Shown here: in pieces, positions 26,496-35,234 of the stretch
Layout of the letters: the number at the start of each line of letters is the position of its first letter
How positions within the stretch are numbered: position 1 is the stretch's first letter
Assembly: GCA_016714815.1 (NCBI GenBank)
Contig: JADKBZ010000008.1
Location: 1 to 64,000, forward strand
Direction: 5' to 3'
Source of the DNA: Holophagales bacterium
GTDB lineage: Bacteria > Acidobacteriota > Thermoanaerobaculia > UBA5066
DNA: 64,000 nucleotides
Program-made: the position numbers and the translations under genes
The notes under the pieces: model-generated
What the model saw: the letters and a program-made list of their open reading frames with translations, nothing else
The model's database searches: none
What the model was told of the DNA's origin: nothing

Positions 26496-29400
26496 ATGTC
26501 GCATTGGCGGTGGTCCACGGCTCTTGCCGTCGTCTTCTCCGGTCTCCTGCTGACGGGCGCCCCGGCTGCTTTCGCTCAAACGAGCAGAGACGGGAGCCCG
26601 ACGCTCGCCGCGCAGCTCCAGAAGGCCGGGGCCCGGCCCGGCACGGCCTTCGAGAAGCTCATCAAGGAGAACCAGGACTTCTCGATTCTCCGCGCGGACG
26701 AGAGGCAGGACACCGGCAGGGTTCCGCCCTGGATGAAGGTCGTCTGGCGCAAGGCGAATCCGGACGGCTTCTACAGCGAGAAGGACCCGACGGGCGGCTA
26801 CCCGTTCGTCCTGAAGGAAGTCGTCGAGTGGATGCAGTCTCACCAGGACCTGCGCCCCGGCCTCCCCGAGGCCAACTTCCAGGCGGGCTACGACAACCCG
26901 CCGGACGGAGTCGGGGAGTGGGACAGGGATAGCGACAACTACAAGGTCTCGACCCTGGCCACCTCCATCGGGACGAACTACCGGATCTCCGGCGCCCAGT
27001 CGTCGGCCCGGAGCGAGTCGGACATCCGGATCAACTACTGGAACCCGAACCAGATCATCGGCGCCTCCAACAACATCAGCGGCAGCGGCTTCCAGGCCCA
27101 GTTCTACTCGCTCGACGGCGGGACGACCTGGGGCCAGACGACCCTTCCCGCCTACAGCACCGACGCCTTCAACTCCGACCCGACCGTCGACTGGACCTCC
27201 GACGGCACGGCGTGGTCCTCCACGATGGGGATCAACAGCGCCGGCACCGTCCTCATGGTCCGGATGTTCAAGTCGACGGACCAGGGGCGGACCTGGACGT
27301 TCGACGGAACGATCTCCGGCACCCAGACCAACACCGACAAGCAGCAGGTCTGGATCGACCACAGCGCCACCTCGCCCTACAAGGACAACATCTACGCCAT
27401 CTGGCACAACGGCAACCCGGCCTACATGAACCGCCGGAACGCGAGCGGCTGGCTCGCCTCGCCGGTCCTCGTGAGCGGCAGCCAGACGACGGGGACCGCC
27501 ATCGGTTCCGACGTGAAGACGAACTCCTACGGCGACGTCTTCGGCATGTGGCCCGACACCGGCTCGCGCGGCCTCTACGTCGTCAAGTCGACGAACGGCG
27601 GCACGAGCTACGGCGCCGCGGTCAAGCTCGCCACCACCTACGACTCGTACGACATCGGCGTCCCGGCCTTCAACGGCCGCCGCATCCTGATCTACGCCAC
27701 CGCCGGCGCCTACCGGACGGCGACGAAGGACATGGTCTACGCGGTCTGGACCGACCTCTCGGGCGAGACGGGCTGCACGGCCGCTTCGAACGAGCCGGGA
27801 TCCTCGGCGACCTCCGCCTGCAAGACGCGCATCTGGTTCGCGAAGTCCGCCAATGGCGGCACGACGTGGGGCGCGCCGGTCAAGCTGAACAACCAGGCAG
27901 GCAAGAACGACCAGTTCAACCCGTGGCTCGTCGTCGACGAGACCAACGGCGCGGTCGGCGTCATGTATTACGACACGGTCAACGACACGACCCGCAAGAA
28001 GACCGACGTCTTCTACCAGTCGTCCTTCGACGACGGCGCCACCTGGGGCGCGGCGACGAAGGTGACGACCGCCCAGACCGACGAGACCGTCACCGGCGCC
28101 GACTCCGGCAACCAGTACGGCGACTACAACGGCCTCTCCGGGTACGCCGGCGTCTTCTTCCCCTCCTGGACCGACCGCCGCAACGCCGCCAAGGAAGAGA
28201 TCTGGACGGCGAAGATCACCGACTCGGGGAGCGGCGGAACGACCTACAGCCTCTCGGGGACGATCACGCTGAGCGGCTCCGGCCTCTCGGGCGTCACCGT
28301 CACCGCGGGCTCCGGCTCGGCCACCACGAGCGCGACCGGCGCCTACACCATCACGGGCCTCGCCGCCGGGAGCTACACCGTCACGCCGAGCCGCTCGGGC
28401 TACACGTTCAGCCCGACGAGCCAGGCCGCGACGATTGCGAGCGCCAACGTCACCGGCGTCAACTTCACGGCGACCGCCGTGGCGACGACGTACAGCATCT
28501 CCGGAAACGCGGGGACCTCGGCCGCGACCGTGACGGCGGGGACCACCTCCGCCACGAGCGACGCGTCGAGCAACTACACCCTTGCGAGCCTCGCGGCCGG
28601 AACCTACACGGTGACGCCCGCCAAGACCGGCTGCACCTTCACCCCGGCCAGCCAGTCCGTCACGATCAGCTCGGCCAACGTCACCGGCGTCAACTTCACC
28701 GCCTCCTGCCCCAGCGGCGACCTCCAGCTCACGAGCGGCGTCGCCGTCACCGGCCAGAGCGTCCTCAAGAGCGCCTGGAAGTACTACTCCATCGTCGTCC
28801 CCGCCGGCGCCACGAACCTGACTCTCGCCACGACGGCCTCCACGGGCGACGTCGACATCTACACGCAGTCCGGCACCAAGCCGACGCTGACCACCTACAT
28901 CTGCCGGCCCTACGGCTCCACGGGGAACGAGACCTGCTCGGCCACGAACCCGGCCGCCACCACCTGGTGGCTCGGCGTCTACGGCTACGCCGCCGGCAGC
29001 TTCACCGTCACCGGCACGTACACGCTCGGCGGGACGACCTACACCGTCTCCGGCAACGCCGGCACCTCGGGCGCGACGGTCACGGCGGGCACAGCGTCCG
29101 CGACGAGCGACGCCTCGAGCAACTTCACCCTCTCGGGCCTGGCGAACGGCACCTACACGGTGACGCCGTCCAAGAGCGGCTGCACCTTCACCCCGGCCAC
29201 CCGGTCGGTGACGGTCGCTTCCGCCAACGTCACGGGCGTGACCTTCACGGCGTCCTGCGGCACCACCGGCACGACCCTCTTCACCGACGGCTTCGAGACG
29301 ACCGGCTGGTCGTCGGTCGACACCTCCGGCACGGCGGGCACCTGGACGTTCGCCACTTCCAACACCACCCCCACCACGACGCCTCACGGCGGCACGAAGC

Positions 29401-29753
29401 TGGCGAAGTTCAACTCGTACAACGCCGCCAGCGGCAGCCAGACGCGCGTCTACCGCACCGCCGGCTTCGCGGTCGCGAGCACCTACACCACCGTGTCGCT
29501 CAAGTTCTGGATGTACCACGACACCGGCTACTCGACCTCCAACGACCGGATCCAGGCGCAGGTCTCCACGAACGGCACCACCTGGACGAACGTCGGGACG
29601 GCCGTCTCGCGCTACAGCGGCTCGACCGGCTGGGCCCAGGCCACGATCGACCTCTCCGCCTACAAGGGCCAGACGGTCTACCTCGGGTTCCTCGGCATCA
29701 GCGCCTACGGCAACAACATCTCGCTCGACGACGTGACGGTGACCGGCCAGTAG
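26496..29753 (+). CDS. Large secreted Asp-box (BNR/sialidase-fold) protein with repeat and adhesion-like modules
   Basis: 1085 residues. A signal peptide ends near AAFAQTS (residue 26). A beta-propeller follows with five Asp boxes: SLDGGTTW (~205), STDQGRTW (~260), STNGGTSY (~365), SANGGTTW (~450), SFDDGATW (~509). Then come a carboxypeptidase-regulatory-like repeat (581-660), a second (663-740), a PPC-like domain (745-842), a third repeat (845-925) and a C-terminal jelly-roll (928-1085; GFETTGWSS, LDDVTVTG). The propeller resembles sialidases and other BNR proteins, but I cannot see the sialidase Arg triad, so glycoside cleavage is unproven. ATG at 26496 follows GAGGAGAG; an upstream ATG at 26445 lacks a site. 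It has its own strong terminator and seems independent of the pectin genes. The 264 bp before it show nothing I can name. Confidence 0.8.
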   Translation: MSHWRWSTALAVVFSGLLLTGAPAAFAQTSRDGSPTLAAQLQKAGARPGTAFEKLIKENQDFSILRADERQDTGRVPPWMKVVWRKANPDGFYSEKDPTGGYPFVLKEVVEWMQSHQDLRPGLPEANFQAGYDNPPDGVGEWDRDSDNYKVSTLATSIGTNYRISGAQSSARSESDIRINYWNPNQIIGASNNISGSGFQAQFYSLDGGTTWGQTTLPAYSTDAFNSDPTVDWTSDGTAWSSTMGINSAGTVLMVRMFKSTDQGRTWTFDGTISGTQTNTDKQQVWIDHSATSPYKDNIYAIWHNGNPAYMNRRNASGWLASPVLVSGSQTTGTAIGSDVKTNSYGDVFGMWPDTGSRGLYVVKSTNGGTSYGAAVKLATTYDSYDIGVPAFNGRRILIYATAGAYRTATKDMVYAVWTDLSGETGCTAASNEPGSSATSACKTRIWFAKSANGGTTWGAPVKLNNQAGKNDQFNPWLVVDETNGAVGVMYYDTVNDTTRKKTDVFYQSSFDDGATWGAATKVTTAQTDETVTGADSGNQYGDYNGLSGYAGVFFPSWTDRRNAAKEEIWTAKITDSGSGGTTYSLSGTITLSGSGLSGVTVTAGSGSATTSATGAYTITGLAAGSYTVTPSRSGYTFSPTSQAATIASANVTGVNFTATAVATTYSISGNAGTSAATVTAGTTSATSDASSNYTLASLAAGTYTVTPAKTGCTFTPASQSVTISSANVTGVNFTASCPSGDLQLTSGVAVTGQSVLKSAWKYYSIVVPAGATNLTLATTASTGDVDIYTQSGTKPTLTTYICRPYGSTGNETCSATNPAATTWWLGVYGYAAGSFTVTGTYTLGGTTYTVSGNAGTSGATVTAGTASATSDASSNFTLSGLANGTYTVTPSKSGCTFTPATRSVTVASANVTGVTFTASCGTTGTTLFTDGFETTGWSSVDTSGTAGTWTFATSNTTPTTTPHGGTKLAKFNSYNAASGSQTRVYRTAGFAVASTYTTVSLKFWMYHDTGYSTSNDRIQAQVSTNGTTWTNVGTAVSRYSGSTGWAQATIDLSAYKGQTVYLGFLGISAYGNNISLDDVTVTGQ
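28488..28707 (+). repeat. Intragenic repeat unit (copy 1) in the Asp-box protein gene
   Basis: 220 bp coding for a beta-sandwich module (ISGNAGTSAATVTAG to VTGVNFTAS). It has a same-length copy at 29038-29257 that differs at few residues; a more diverged unit precedes it at about 28236-28482. Confidence 0.75.
29038..29257 (+). repeat. Intragenic repeat unit (copy 2) in the Asp-box protein gene
   Basis: 220 bp, in phase with 28488-28707 and coding for VSGNAGTSGATVTAG to VTGVTFTAS. A PPC-like domain of about 100 residues lies between the copies, so the duplication is not strictly tandem. Confidence 0.75.
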
Positions 29754-29780
29754 GCCTCCCCGCCGTTCCACCTTCCCTCG

Positions 29781-29810
29781 AAGCGGGGCGCCTCCGGCGC
29801 CCCGCTTTTC
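29781..29810 (+). terminator. Rho-independent terminator of the Asp-box protein gene
   Basis: A perfect 12-bp stem, AAGCGGGGCGCC with loop TCC and GGCGCCCCGCTT, followed by TTC, 27 bp after the stop codon. The T tract is on the plus side only. Confidence 0.85.
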
Positions 29811-29814
29811 CTTT

Positions 29815-29843
29815 CCGGGCCGGTCCGCGGCGGACCGGCCCGG
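29815..29843. other. Second hairpin between converging genes
   Basis: CCGGGCCGGTCC (29815-29826), loop of five, GGACCGGCCCGG (29832-29843). It lies 8 bp after the gnd stop on the minus strand but has no T tract, so it may be an RNA-end stabiliser rather than a terminator. Confidence 0.45.
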
Positions 29844-29851
29844 ACCCGGGC

Positions 29852-31747
29852 TCAGGCGCCGTACGTCGACGACGCCGTCGATCCGCCCCGCCCCGTCCAG
29901 TTCGTGTGGAAGAACTCGCCGCGGGGGCGGTCGACGCGCTCGTACTGGTGGGCGCCGAAGTAGTCGCGCTGGGCTTGCAGGAGGTTCGCCGGGAGCCGCG
30001 CGCACCGGTAGCCGTCGAAATAGTTGAGGGCCGTCGCGAACGCGGGCACCCAGGCGCCTCCGAGAACGGCCGCAGAGATCACCCTCCGCCAGGCGGCCTC
30101 TGCCTCCTCGACCTTGCCGCGGAAATAGGGATCGAGAAGGAGGTTCGGCAGATCCGGCGAGGCATCGTAGGCCGCCTTGATCTTCCCGAGGAACGCCGAG
30201 CGGATGATGCAGCCGCCCCTCCAGAGCAGGGCGATGCTTCCGTACTTCAGGCCCCAGCCGTACTCGTGCGCGGCGGCGCGCATCAGCGCGAAGCCCTGCG
30301 CATACGAGACGAGCTTGCTCGCGTAGAGCGCCTTCTCGAGGTCGTCGAGGAAGGCGGCCCTGTCACCCCGGAAAGCTGTTCCGGGCCCGGTCAGGAGCTT
30401 CGAGGCCGCGACCCGCTCGTCCTTCATGGCCGACAGGCACCGGCCGTAGACCGCCTCGCTGATGAGCGTGAGCGGGACCCCCAGGTCGAGCGCGGTGACG
30501 CTCGTCCACTTTCCGGTCCCCTTCTGCCCCGCCGTGTCGAGGATCGAGTCGACGAGCGGGCTCCCGTCCTCGTCGCGGAAGGCGAGGATGTCGCGCGTGA
30601 TCTCGATCAGGTAGCTGTCGAGGTCTCCCCTGTTCCAGCGATCGAAGACCTCGTGCATCTCGGGAGCGCCCATTCCGAGGAGCTGCGACATCAGCTGGTA
30701 CGCCTCGCAGATCAGCTGCATGTCGCCGTATTCGATCCCGTTGTGGACCATCTTCACGAAGTGGCCCGCGCCGTCGCTGCCGACCCAGTCGCAGCAGGGC
30801 GTGCCGTCCTCGACCTTCGCGGCGATCGCCTGGAAGATCGGCGCCACGTGCGGCCAGGCGGCCGGGGAGCCCCCGGGCATGATCGACGGCCCCTTGAGAG
30901 CCCCTTCCTCGCCGCCGGAGACGCCGGTGCCCACGAAAAGGAGCCCCTTGGCCTCGAGGGCCTTCGTGCGGCGGATCGAGTCGGGGAAGTGCGAGTTGCC
31001 GCCGTCGATGACGATGTCCCCCGGCGCGAGGTGAGGCAGGAGCTGCTCGATCAGATCGTCGACCGGCCTGCCCGCCTTCACCATGAGCATGACGCGGCGC
31101 GGCCGCTTCAGCGAAGCGACGAGCTCGGCGATCGAATGTGTCCCGACGATCTTCTTCCCCTTCGCCCGGCCCGAGACGAAGGCGTCGACCTTGTCGACGG
31201 ACCGGTTGAAGACGGCGACGGTGAAGCCCCGGCTCTCCATGTTGAGGACGAGGTTCTCGCCCATCACCGCGAGGCCGACGAGGCCGATGTCCGCGATCTC
31301 CGCGATCCCGGGAGCTCCCTTGGTTTCCTCGGTCACGACCATTCCTCCTGTGCGTCCGCCGGCGAGCGGCCGGACGCGCTCTGCCAGCTGGAGCGCGAGC
31401 CCCCACGGGTCGCGCAGCATCGCGAACCGGTCGCCGGCGGCATTCTGGGTGATCTCGCCGACCGGCGTCGCCCCCGCGGCGAGGAGCCGGTCGCGCGTTC
31501 CTTCGATCTCCTCCGTCGCGAAGGCGACGTGAAGGAGGGCCGGGTCCATTCCCAGGTAGTCGGGCACGGGATGGACGTCGGACGCGTACGTCTCGAGGAT
31601 CGAGGCCCCGGCGTCGTCCGCGAGGAAGCGGGCGAAGCCGGGCGCCTCGTCGCTCCGCCTCACGACCTTCATCCCGAGGTGCTCCCCGTACCAGCCCGCC
31701 ATGGCGGGCGGGTCGGCGACGAGGAGGGCGACGTGCTCGAGCTTCAC
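29852..31747 (-). CDS. gnd: VOC-domain/6-phosphogluconate dehydrogenase fusion
   Basis: 631 residues. Residues 2-130 are a glyoxalase/VOC domain (KLEHVALLVADP, HVAFATEEI, LRDPWGLALQL). After a short linker, residues 150-631 are decarboxylating 6-phosphogluconate dehydrogenase: GLAVMGENLVLNM, NRS (NADP type), GGNSHFPDS, GVSGGEEGA and HFVKMVHNGIEYGD with the catalytic Lys and Asn. Gnd makes ribulose 5-phosphate and NADPH in the cytosol. GTG at 31747 has AGGAAAG upstream. A strong AGGAGG lies inside the linker, seven bases before an in-frame GTG at about 31337, so Gnd alone may also be made. No stop codon separates the parts. Confidence 0.88.
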   Translation of the reverse strand: MKLEHVALLVADPPAMAGWYGEHLGMKVVRRSDEAPGFARFLADDAGASILETYASDVHPVPDYLGMDPALLHVAFATEEIEGTRDRLLAAGATPVGEITQNAAGDRFAMLRDPWGLALQLAERVRPLAGGRTGGMVVTEETKGAPGIAEIADIGLVGLAVMGENLVLNMESRGFTVAVFNRSVDKVDAFVSGRAKGKKIVGTHSIAELVASLKRPRRVMLMVKAGRPVDDLIEQLLPHLAPGDIVIDGGNSHFPDSIRRTKALEAKGLLFVGTGVSGGEEGALKGPSIMPGGSPAAWPHVAPIFQAIAAKVEDGTPCCDWVGSDGAGHFVKMVHNGIEYGDMQLICEAYQLMSQLLGMGAPEMHEVFDRWNRGDLDSYLIEITRDILAFRDEDGSPLVDSILDTAGQKGTGKWTSVTALDLGVPLTLISEAVYGRCLSAMKDERVAASKLLTGPGTAFRGDRAAFLDDLEKALYASKLVSYAQGFALMRAAAHEYGWGLKYGSIALLWRGGCIIRSAFLGKIKAAYDASPDLPNLLLDPYFRGKVEEAEAAWRRVISAAVLGGAWVPAFATALNYFDGYRCARLPANLLQAQRDYFGAHQYERVDRPRGEFFHTNWTGRGGSTASSTYGA

Positions 31748-31757
31748 GGCGACTTTC

Positions 31758-33290
31758 CTAGTTGCCCACCGTGCTGCGCCCAACCCGCGACTGCGGTAAA
31801 CCCGGGGCACGGGGGCTTTGCTGCCCTTGTTCTCGGGGAACCCGGACGCCGGGGGAGCCGGGGGTGGGGCCCCGGCGAGTGAACCCCTCCGCGCGGGCTT
31901 TCTCTTTCACCCGCCAGTGAAACGTGTTCAGCTTCTTCTCCACGTCGAACGACCGGAGCATCGTCATCACCTCGGCGCCGGCCATGAGTGTCGCACCATA
32001 GCCCTGCATCGCCCCGAGGTCCGTCGGACGGTTGTAGTAGTAGACCGCGTCGTAGGCCGCCGTCGTGCCGACGCAGATCCCCTCGATCTGCCCGTCGGGG
32101 CGGACGCGCCGCGCGATCGCCTGCCAGCCGGACTGGGCGACGGGAGCCCAGGCCGTGGAGAGCCAGCCCCGGTTCACGCCGCGCGCGATGGCGAAGGTGA
32201 ACATCGCCGAGGCCGAGGTCTCGAGGTAGCTGTCTTCCCGGTCGAGGAGCTGGTGCCAGAGGCCGGTGCCGCCCTGCACCGCGCCGACGCCCGCGACGGC
32301 GCGGCGGTACTGGTCGAGGACCTTCTCCCGGTCCGGATGGCTCTCCGGCATCACGGAGAGGAGCTCGGCCATCGACATGAGCATCCACCCGGCGCCGCGC
32401 CCCCAGTAGAAGGTCGGGTCGACGGGGAGGGCGTTCTCGAACCAGGAGTGGTCGTACAGACCGCGGTCACCGTGGAAGAGGCGCGCCGACATCCCGGTGA
32501 CCTGCTGCGCCGCGTCGTCGAAGAAGGTCTTCTCACCGGTCATCTCGCCCATCCGAGCCAGGAACGGGATGCTCATGTAGGCGTCGTCGATCCAGAGCGA
32601 GACCGGCTGCGGCCGCGGCCGGCAGAGCGTCCCGTCGGGAAGCCGCGGCTGCTTCTTTGCGATGTGGGCGGCGACGAGGTCGATTCCCTCGCGGTAGCGC
32701 GGGTCCTTCCTCTTCGCGTAGGCCCTGACGAGCGCGGCGCCGATCGCGCCGCAGTCGTCCAGCTCGTGCATGTCGAGGAGGCGGCGGTAGCCGTCCTTCT
32801 GCGGCCCGAACTCCTTCGCCTGAGCGCGGAAGTAGGGGAGGTGGTCGAAGATGAAGTCGAAGTTCCTCAGCGTGTAGGCGGCGAAGCGCTCGTCGCCCGT
32901 CACGGCCGAGACCTGCAGCATGCCGGCGAGGACGACGCCCATCGAGTAGGTCCAGTCGTTGTACTCGCCGTGCCGGTTGTCGATCCCGACGCTCTTCAGC
33001 GGCTTGCCGAGGCCGGTGACCTTCTCCCCGGTCGCGGTGTCGATGAGGACGTACGGCGTCGCCCTCTCGAAATGCCCGCGGACCCGGTCGAGGGTCGCCT
33101 TGATGTCGTCCTCCGCCGGGAGGGTGTAGTCGACGCCGGGCGCGAGCGAGGGCTGCTGGAACGACGCCTCGCTCCTCCCTGTCGCCACGACCGGGTCGGC
33201 CGGGGCGGGGGCCTCGGCGACGAGGGGCGCGGCGCACACCGGACCGAGGACGAGGGCGACGGCGGCGGCCACGAAAGGTCCAGGGTGCAT
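31758..33290 (-). CDS. GH105 unsaturated rhamnogalacturonyl hydrolase-like protein
   Basis: 510 residues with a signal peptide (residues 1-31, cleavage near APAPADP). An alpha/alpha-barrel follows with GEYNDWTYSMGVVLAGML, RLLDMHELDDCGA, LWIDDAYMSIPFLARMGEMTG and GRGAGWMLMSMAELL, typical of the YteR/RhiN family that removes unsaturated galacturonic acid from lyase products. The expected end is near HWRVKEKARA; the last 35-40 residues (Pro, Gly, Arg rich) come from a copy of the dispersed repeat. ATG at 33290 has AGGAG seven bases upstream; an earlier ATG at 33320 lies inside the operator. It lies divergent from the GH43 gene. Confidence 0.85.
   Translation of the reverse strand: MHPGPFVAAAVALVLGPVCAAPLVAEAPAPADPVVATGRSEASFQQPSLAPGVDYTLPAEDDIKATLDRVRGHFERATPYVLIDTATGEKVTGLGKPLKSVGIDNRHGEYNDWTYSMGVVLAGMLQVSAVTGDERFAAYTLRNFDFIFDHLPYFRAQAKEFGPQKDGYRRLLDMHELDDCGAIGAALVRAYAKRKDPRYREGIDLVAAHIAKKQPRLPDGTLCRPRPQPVSLWIDDAYMSIPFLARMGEMTGEKTFFDDAAQQVTGMSARLFHGDRGLYDHSWFENALPVDPTFYWGRGAGWMLMSMAELLSVMPESHPDREKVLDQYRRAVAGVGAVQGGTGLWHQLLDREDSYLETSASAMFTFAIARGVNRGWLSTAWAPVAQSGWQAIARRVRPDGQIEGICVGTTAAYDAVYYYNRPTDLGAMQGYGATLMAGAEVMTMLRSFDVEKKLNTFHWRVKEKARAEGFTRRGPTPGSPGVRVPREQGQQSPRAPGLPQSRVGRSTVGN
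31829..31917 (-). repeat. Dispersed palindromic repeat, copy B (inside the GH105 3' end)
   Basis: On the minus strand it opens AAAGCCCGCGCGGAGGGGTTC and ends CCGGCGTCCGGGTTCCCCG then AGAAC, the same ends as copy A, around a different GC-rich middle. It overlaps the last codons of the GH105 gene. Confidence 0.65.
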
Positions 33291-33313
33291 CTGTCGACTC
33301 CTGTTCTCGAAAA

Positions 33314-33324
33314 TGGTCATTCCA
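33314..33324 (+). promoter_or_regulatory. Candidate FadR/GntR-type operator before the GH105 gene
   Basis: TGGTCATTCCA, with flanks AATGGTCATTCCAC identical to the minus-strand site near 21220. It is 24 bp upstream of the GH105 start, between two divergent genes. Confidence 0.5.
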
Positions 33325-33501
33325 CATCTGCCAGGCTTCGAGCCTGTCGTCTTCTCGGCAGGCCCCCGAAGGGCCTGCGTCGAATCGGCACGGGCCGCGT
33401 CTCCTGGCACCCGAAAGCTCGCGTCGCCGGCTGTTGATCGAGGTGCGCCCACGGGTTTCGCCATGCCGGGCGATCCTAGCCCACGATTCGCGCTGGCACA
33501 A

Positions 33502-33512
33502 TGGTAATACCA
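33502..33512 (+). promoter_or_regulatory. Candidate FadR/GntR-type operator before the GH43 gene
   Basis: TGGTAATACCA fits the FadR-family pattern TnGTnnnACnA exactly and is followed by a second half-site TGGTAATC. The GH43 start is only 17 bp downstream, so binding here would block initiation. Confidence 0.55.
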
Positions 33513-33528
33513 CTGGTAATCTCCCGGC

Positions 33529-35226
33529 ATGCGTAACGGGATCGCTTCGGCGTCCTTCCCGTCGGAGGAGAGCAGACGCCGAAGGCTGCTCTTCTTCGTC
33601 GCAGCGAGCTTCCTCCTCGGAGCGACCCTCGCGCTCCTCGCGAAGTCGCCGAGAGGGTCTCCGCCCGGCCCTCCGCCCCCTCCGACGCCTGGTCCGACGG
33701 CGCCGAGGGAGAAGGGGACCTACGGCAACCCGATCCTCTTCGCCGACTGGTCCGACCCCGACGTGATCCGCGTGGGCGACGACTACTGGCTCGTCGCCTC
33801 GAGCTTCCACGAGGTGCCGGGCCTCCCGATCCTCCACTCGAAAGATCTCGTCCACTGGACGCTCGCGGGGCACGCGGCGTCGCGCCTTCCCTCCCCGCGG
33901 TACGACGTGCCGCGGCACGGCGGCGGCGTCTGGGCCCCGTCGATTCGCTGGGAGGGCGGCTTCTTCCACGTCTGGTACGGCGATCCCGACCTCGGGATCT
34001 TCACCACTCGCGCCCGTGACCCTCGCGGGCCGTGGGAGCCGCTCCGGCTCGTGAAGGAGGCGCGCGGCTGGATCGACCCGTGCCCCTTCCGGGACGCGGA
34101 CGGCTCTCTCTGGCTCGTCCACGCCTGGGCGAAGAGCCGCGCGGGGTTCAACGGGATCCTGACGCTCGAGCGCCTCTCGCCCGACGGCTTCTCGGTGATC
34201 GGCGAGGGGGTGAACGTCTTCGACGGCGGAACTCGTCACCCGACGGTCGAGGGGCCGAAGCTCTACCGGAGGGGCGAGTGGATCTACATCTTCGCCCCCG
34301 CCGGCGGCGTGAAGAGCGGATGGCAGACGGTGCTTCGGTCGAAGAGTGTTCGCGGCCCCTGGGAGGAGCGCATCGTCCTCGACCAGGGGGACACTCCCGT
34401 AAACGGGCCGCACCAGGGGGGCCTCGTCGACACGCCTGCGGGCGAGTGGTGGTTCGTCCACTTCCAGGACCGCGGCGCGTACGGACGCGTCACGCATCTG
34501 CAGCCGGTGACCTGGCGCAACGGCTGGCCGGTGATCGGCGAGGATCCGGATGGCGACGGGAAGGGGCAGCCGGTCCTCGTCCACACCCGGCCGGACGCCG
34601 GCCGGGTCGCACCTGCCGTGAAGCCCCAGGTCTCGGACGAGTTCGAGAGCCCCGCGCTGAGCGCGATGTGGGCGTGGAACGCGAACCCCGGTGCCGGCTG
34701 GTTCTCGCTGACGGCGCGGCGAAGCGCACTCCGGCTCTTCCCGGCGGTATGCCCCGACGGCCCGGCGCACTCCGTCGCCCTTCAGCCGAACGTCCTCCGG
34801 ACGCGCCTCTCCGCGGAGCGGCTCGTGGCGACCGCCCTCGTGGAGCTGCACGGCGAGGCACAGGGGGCCACGACGGGCCTCGCCGTCCTCGGGCGCGACG
34901 CGGCATTCGTGGGCGTCGCCCGGACGGCGGAAGGGTGGGACGCGGTCTGCTCCTTTGGTGCCGACGTCCTCGGCCAGGGTGTCGAGAGCGTCGTCGAACG
35001 GCGCCCCGTTCGTTCGGGCCGGCTCTTCCTGCGCGTCACCGTCGAGCCGGAGGCGCGTCTGAGGTTCGCGACGAGCGACGACGGAAAGCTCTTCACGCCC
35101 ATCGGCGGGGAGCTCGTCGCGCGCGAAGGCGCCTGGGTCGGTTCCCGGCTCGCGCTCTTCACGGCGCCGCTCCCGCGGCCCACCCCGGCGGACTTCACGG
35201 ACGTCGAGTGGTTCCGGGTGGAGTGA
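33529..35226 (+). CDS. GH43-family glycosidase (xylosidase/arabinofuranosidase-like)
   Basis: 565 residues. A membrane anchor or uncleaved signal sits at residues 19-38 and is followed by a Pro-rich linker. The five-bladed propeller of GH43 starts at GNPILFADWSDPDVIR with the catalytic base Asp near residue 75; RGWIDPCPF carries the pKa-modulating Asp and TVEGPKLYRR the acid Glu near residue 240. A C-terminal beta-sandwich (residues 370-565, DEFESPALSAMWAWNANP) is the usual GH43 companion. Substrates are probably arabinan or galactan side chains of pectin. No ribosome site precedes the ATG, which is 17 bp from the operator. The next gene starts 8 bp later. Confidence 0.87.
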   Translation: MRNGIASASFPSEESRRRRLLFFVAASFLLGATLALLAKSPRGSPPGPPPPPTPGPTAPREKGTYGNPILFADWSDPDVIRVGDDYWLVASSFHEVPGLPILHSKDLVHWTLAGHAASRLPSPRYDVPRHGGGVWAPSIRWEGGFFHVWYGDPDLGIFTTRARDPRGPWEPLRLVKEARGWIDPCPFRDADGSLWLVHAWAKSRAGFNGILTLERLSPDGFSVIGEGVNVFDGGTRHPTVEGPKLYRRGEWIYIFAPAGGVKSGWQTVLRSKSVRGPWEERIVLDQGDTPVNGPHQGGLVDTPAGEWWFVHFQDRGAYGRVTHLQPVTWRNGWPVIGEDPDGDGKGQPVLVHTRPDAGRVAPAVKPQVSDEFESPALSAMWAWNANPGAGWFSLTARRSALRLFPAVCPDGPAHSVALQPNVLRTRLSAERLVATALVELHGEAQGATTGLAVLGRDAAFVGVARTAEGWDAVCSFGADVLGQGVESVVERRPVRSGRLFLRVTVEPEARLRFATSDDGKLFTPIGGELVAREGAWVGSRLALFTAPLPRPTPADFTDVEWFRVE

Positions 35227-35234
35227 GGAGCCAG

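Noticed and set aside
28236..29257. Regular repeats considered as a CRISPR-like array or tandem DNA repeat
   Set aside because: They are in phase with the reading frame, code for beta-sandwich domains and are separated by a protein domain.
29815..29843. The second hairpin as a terminator for gnd
   Set aside because: No T tract on the minus side; kept only as a structural element.
26415..30005. A long minus-strand frame opposite the Asp-box protein
   Set aside because: The plus strand has a signal peptide, Asp boxes and a terminator; the antisense frame is low-complexity Gly/Val/Arg.
27212..31882. A plus-strand frame spanning the Asp-box gene and the opposite gnd gene
   Set aside because: It ignores the strong terminator at 29781 and overlaps two real genes on different strands.
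33493..33512. Sigma-54 promoter (TGGCAC) before the GH43 gene
   Set aside because: The -12 element TTGC is absent at the right distance; the sequence is better explained by the operator.
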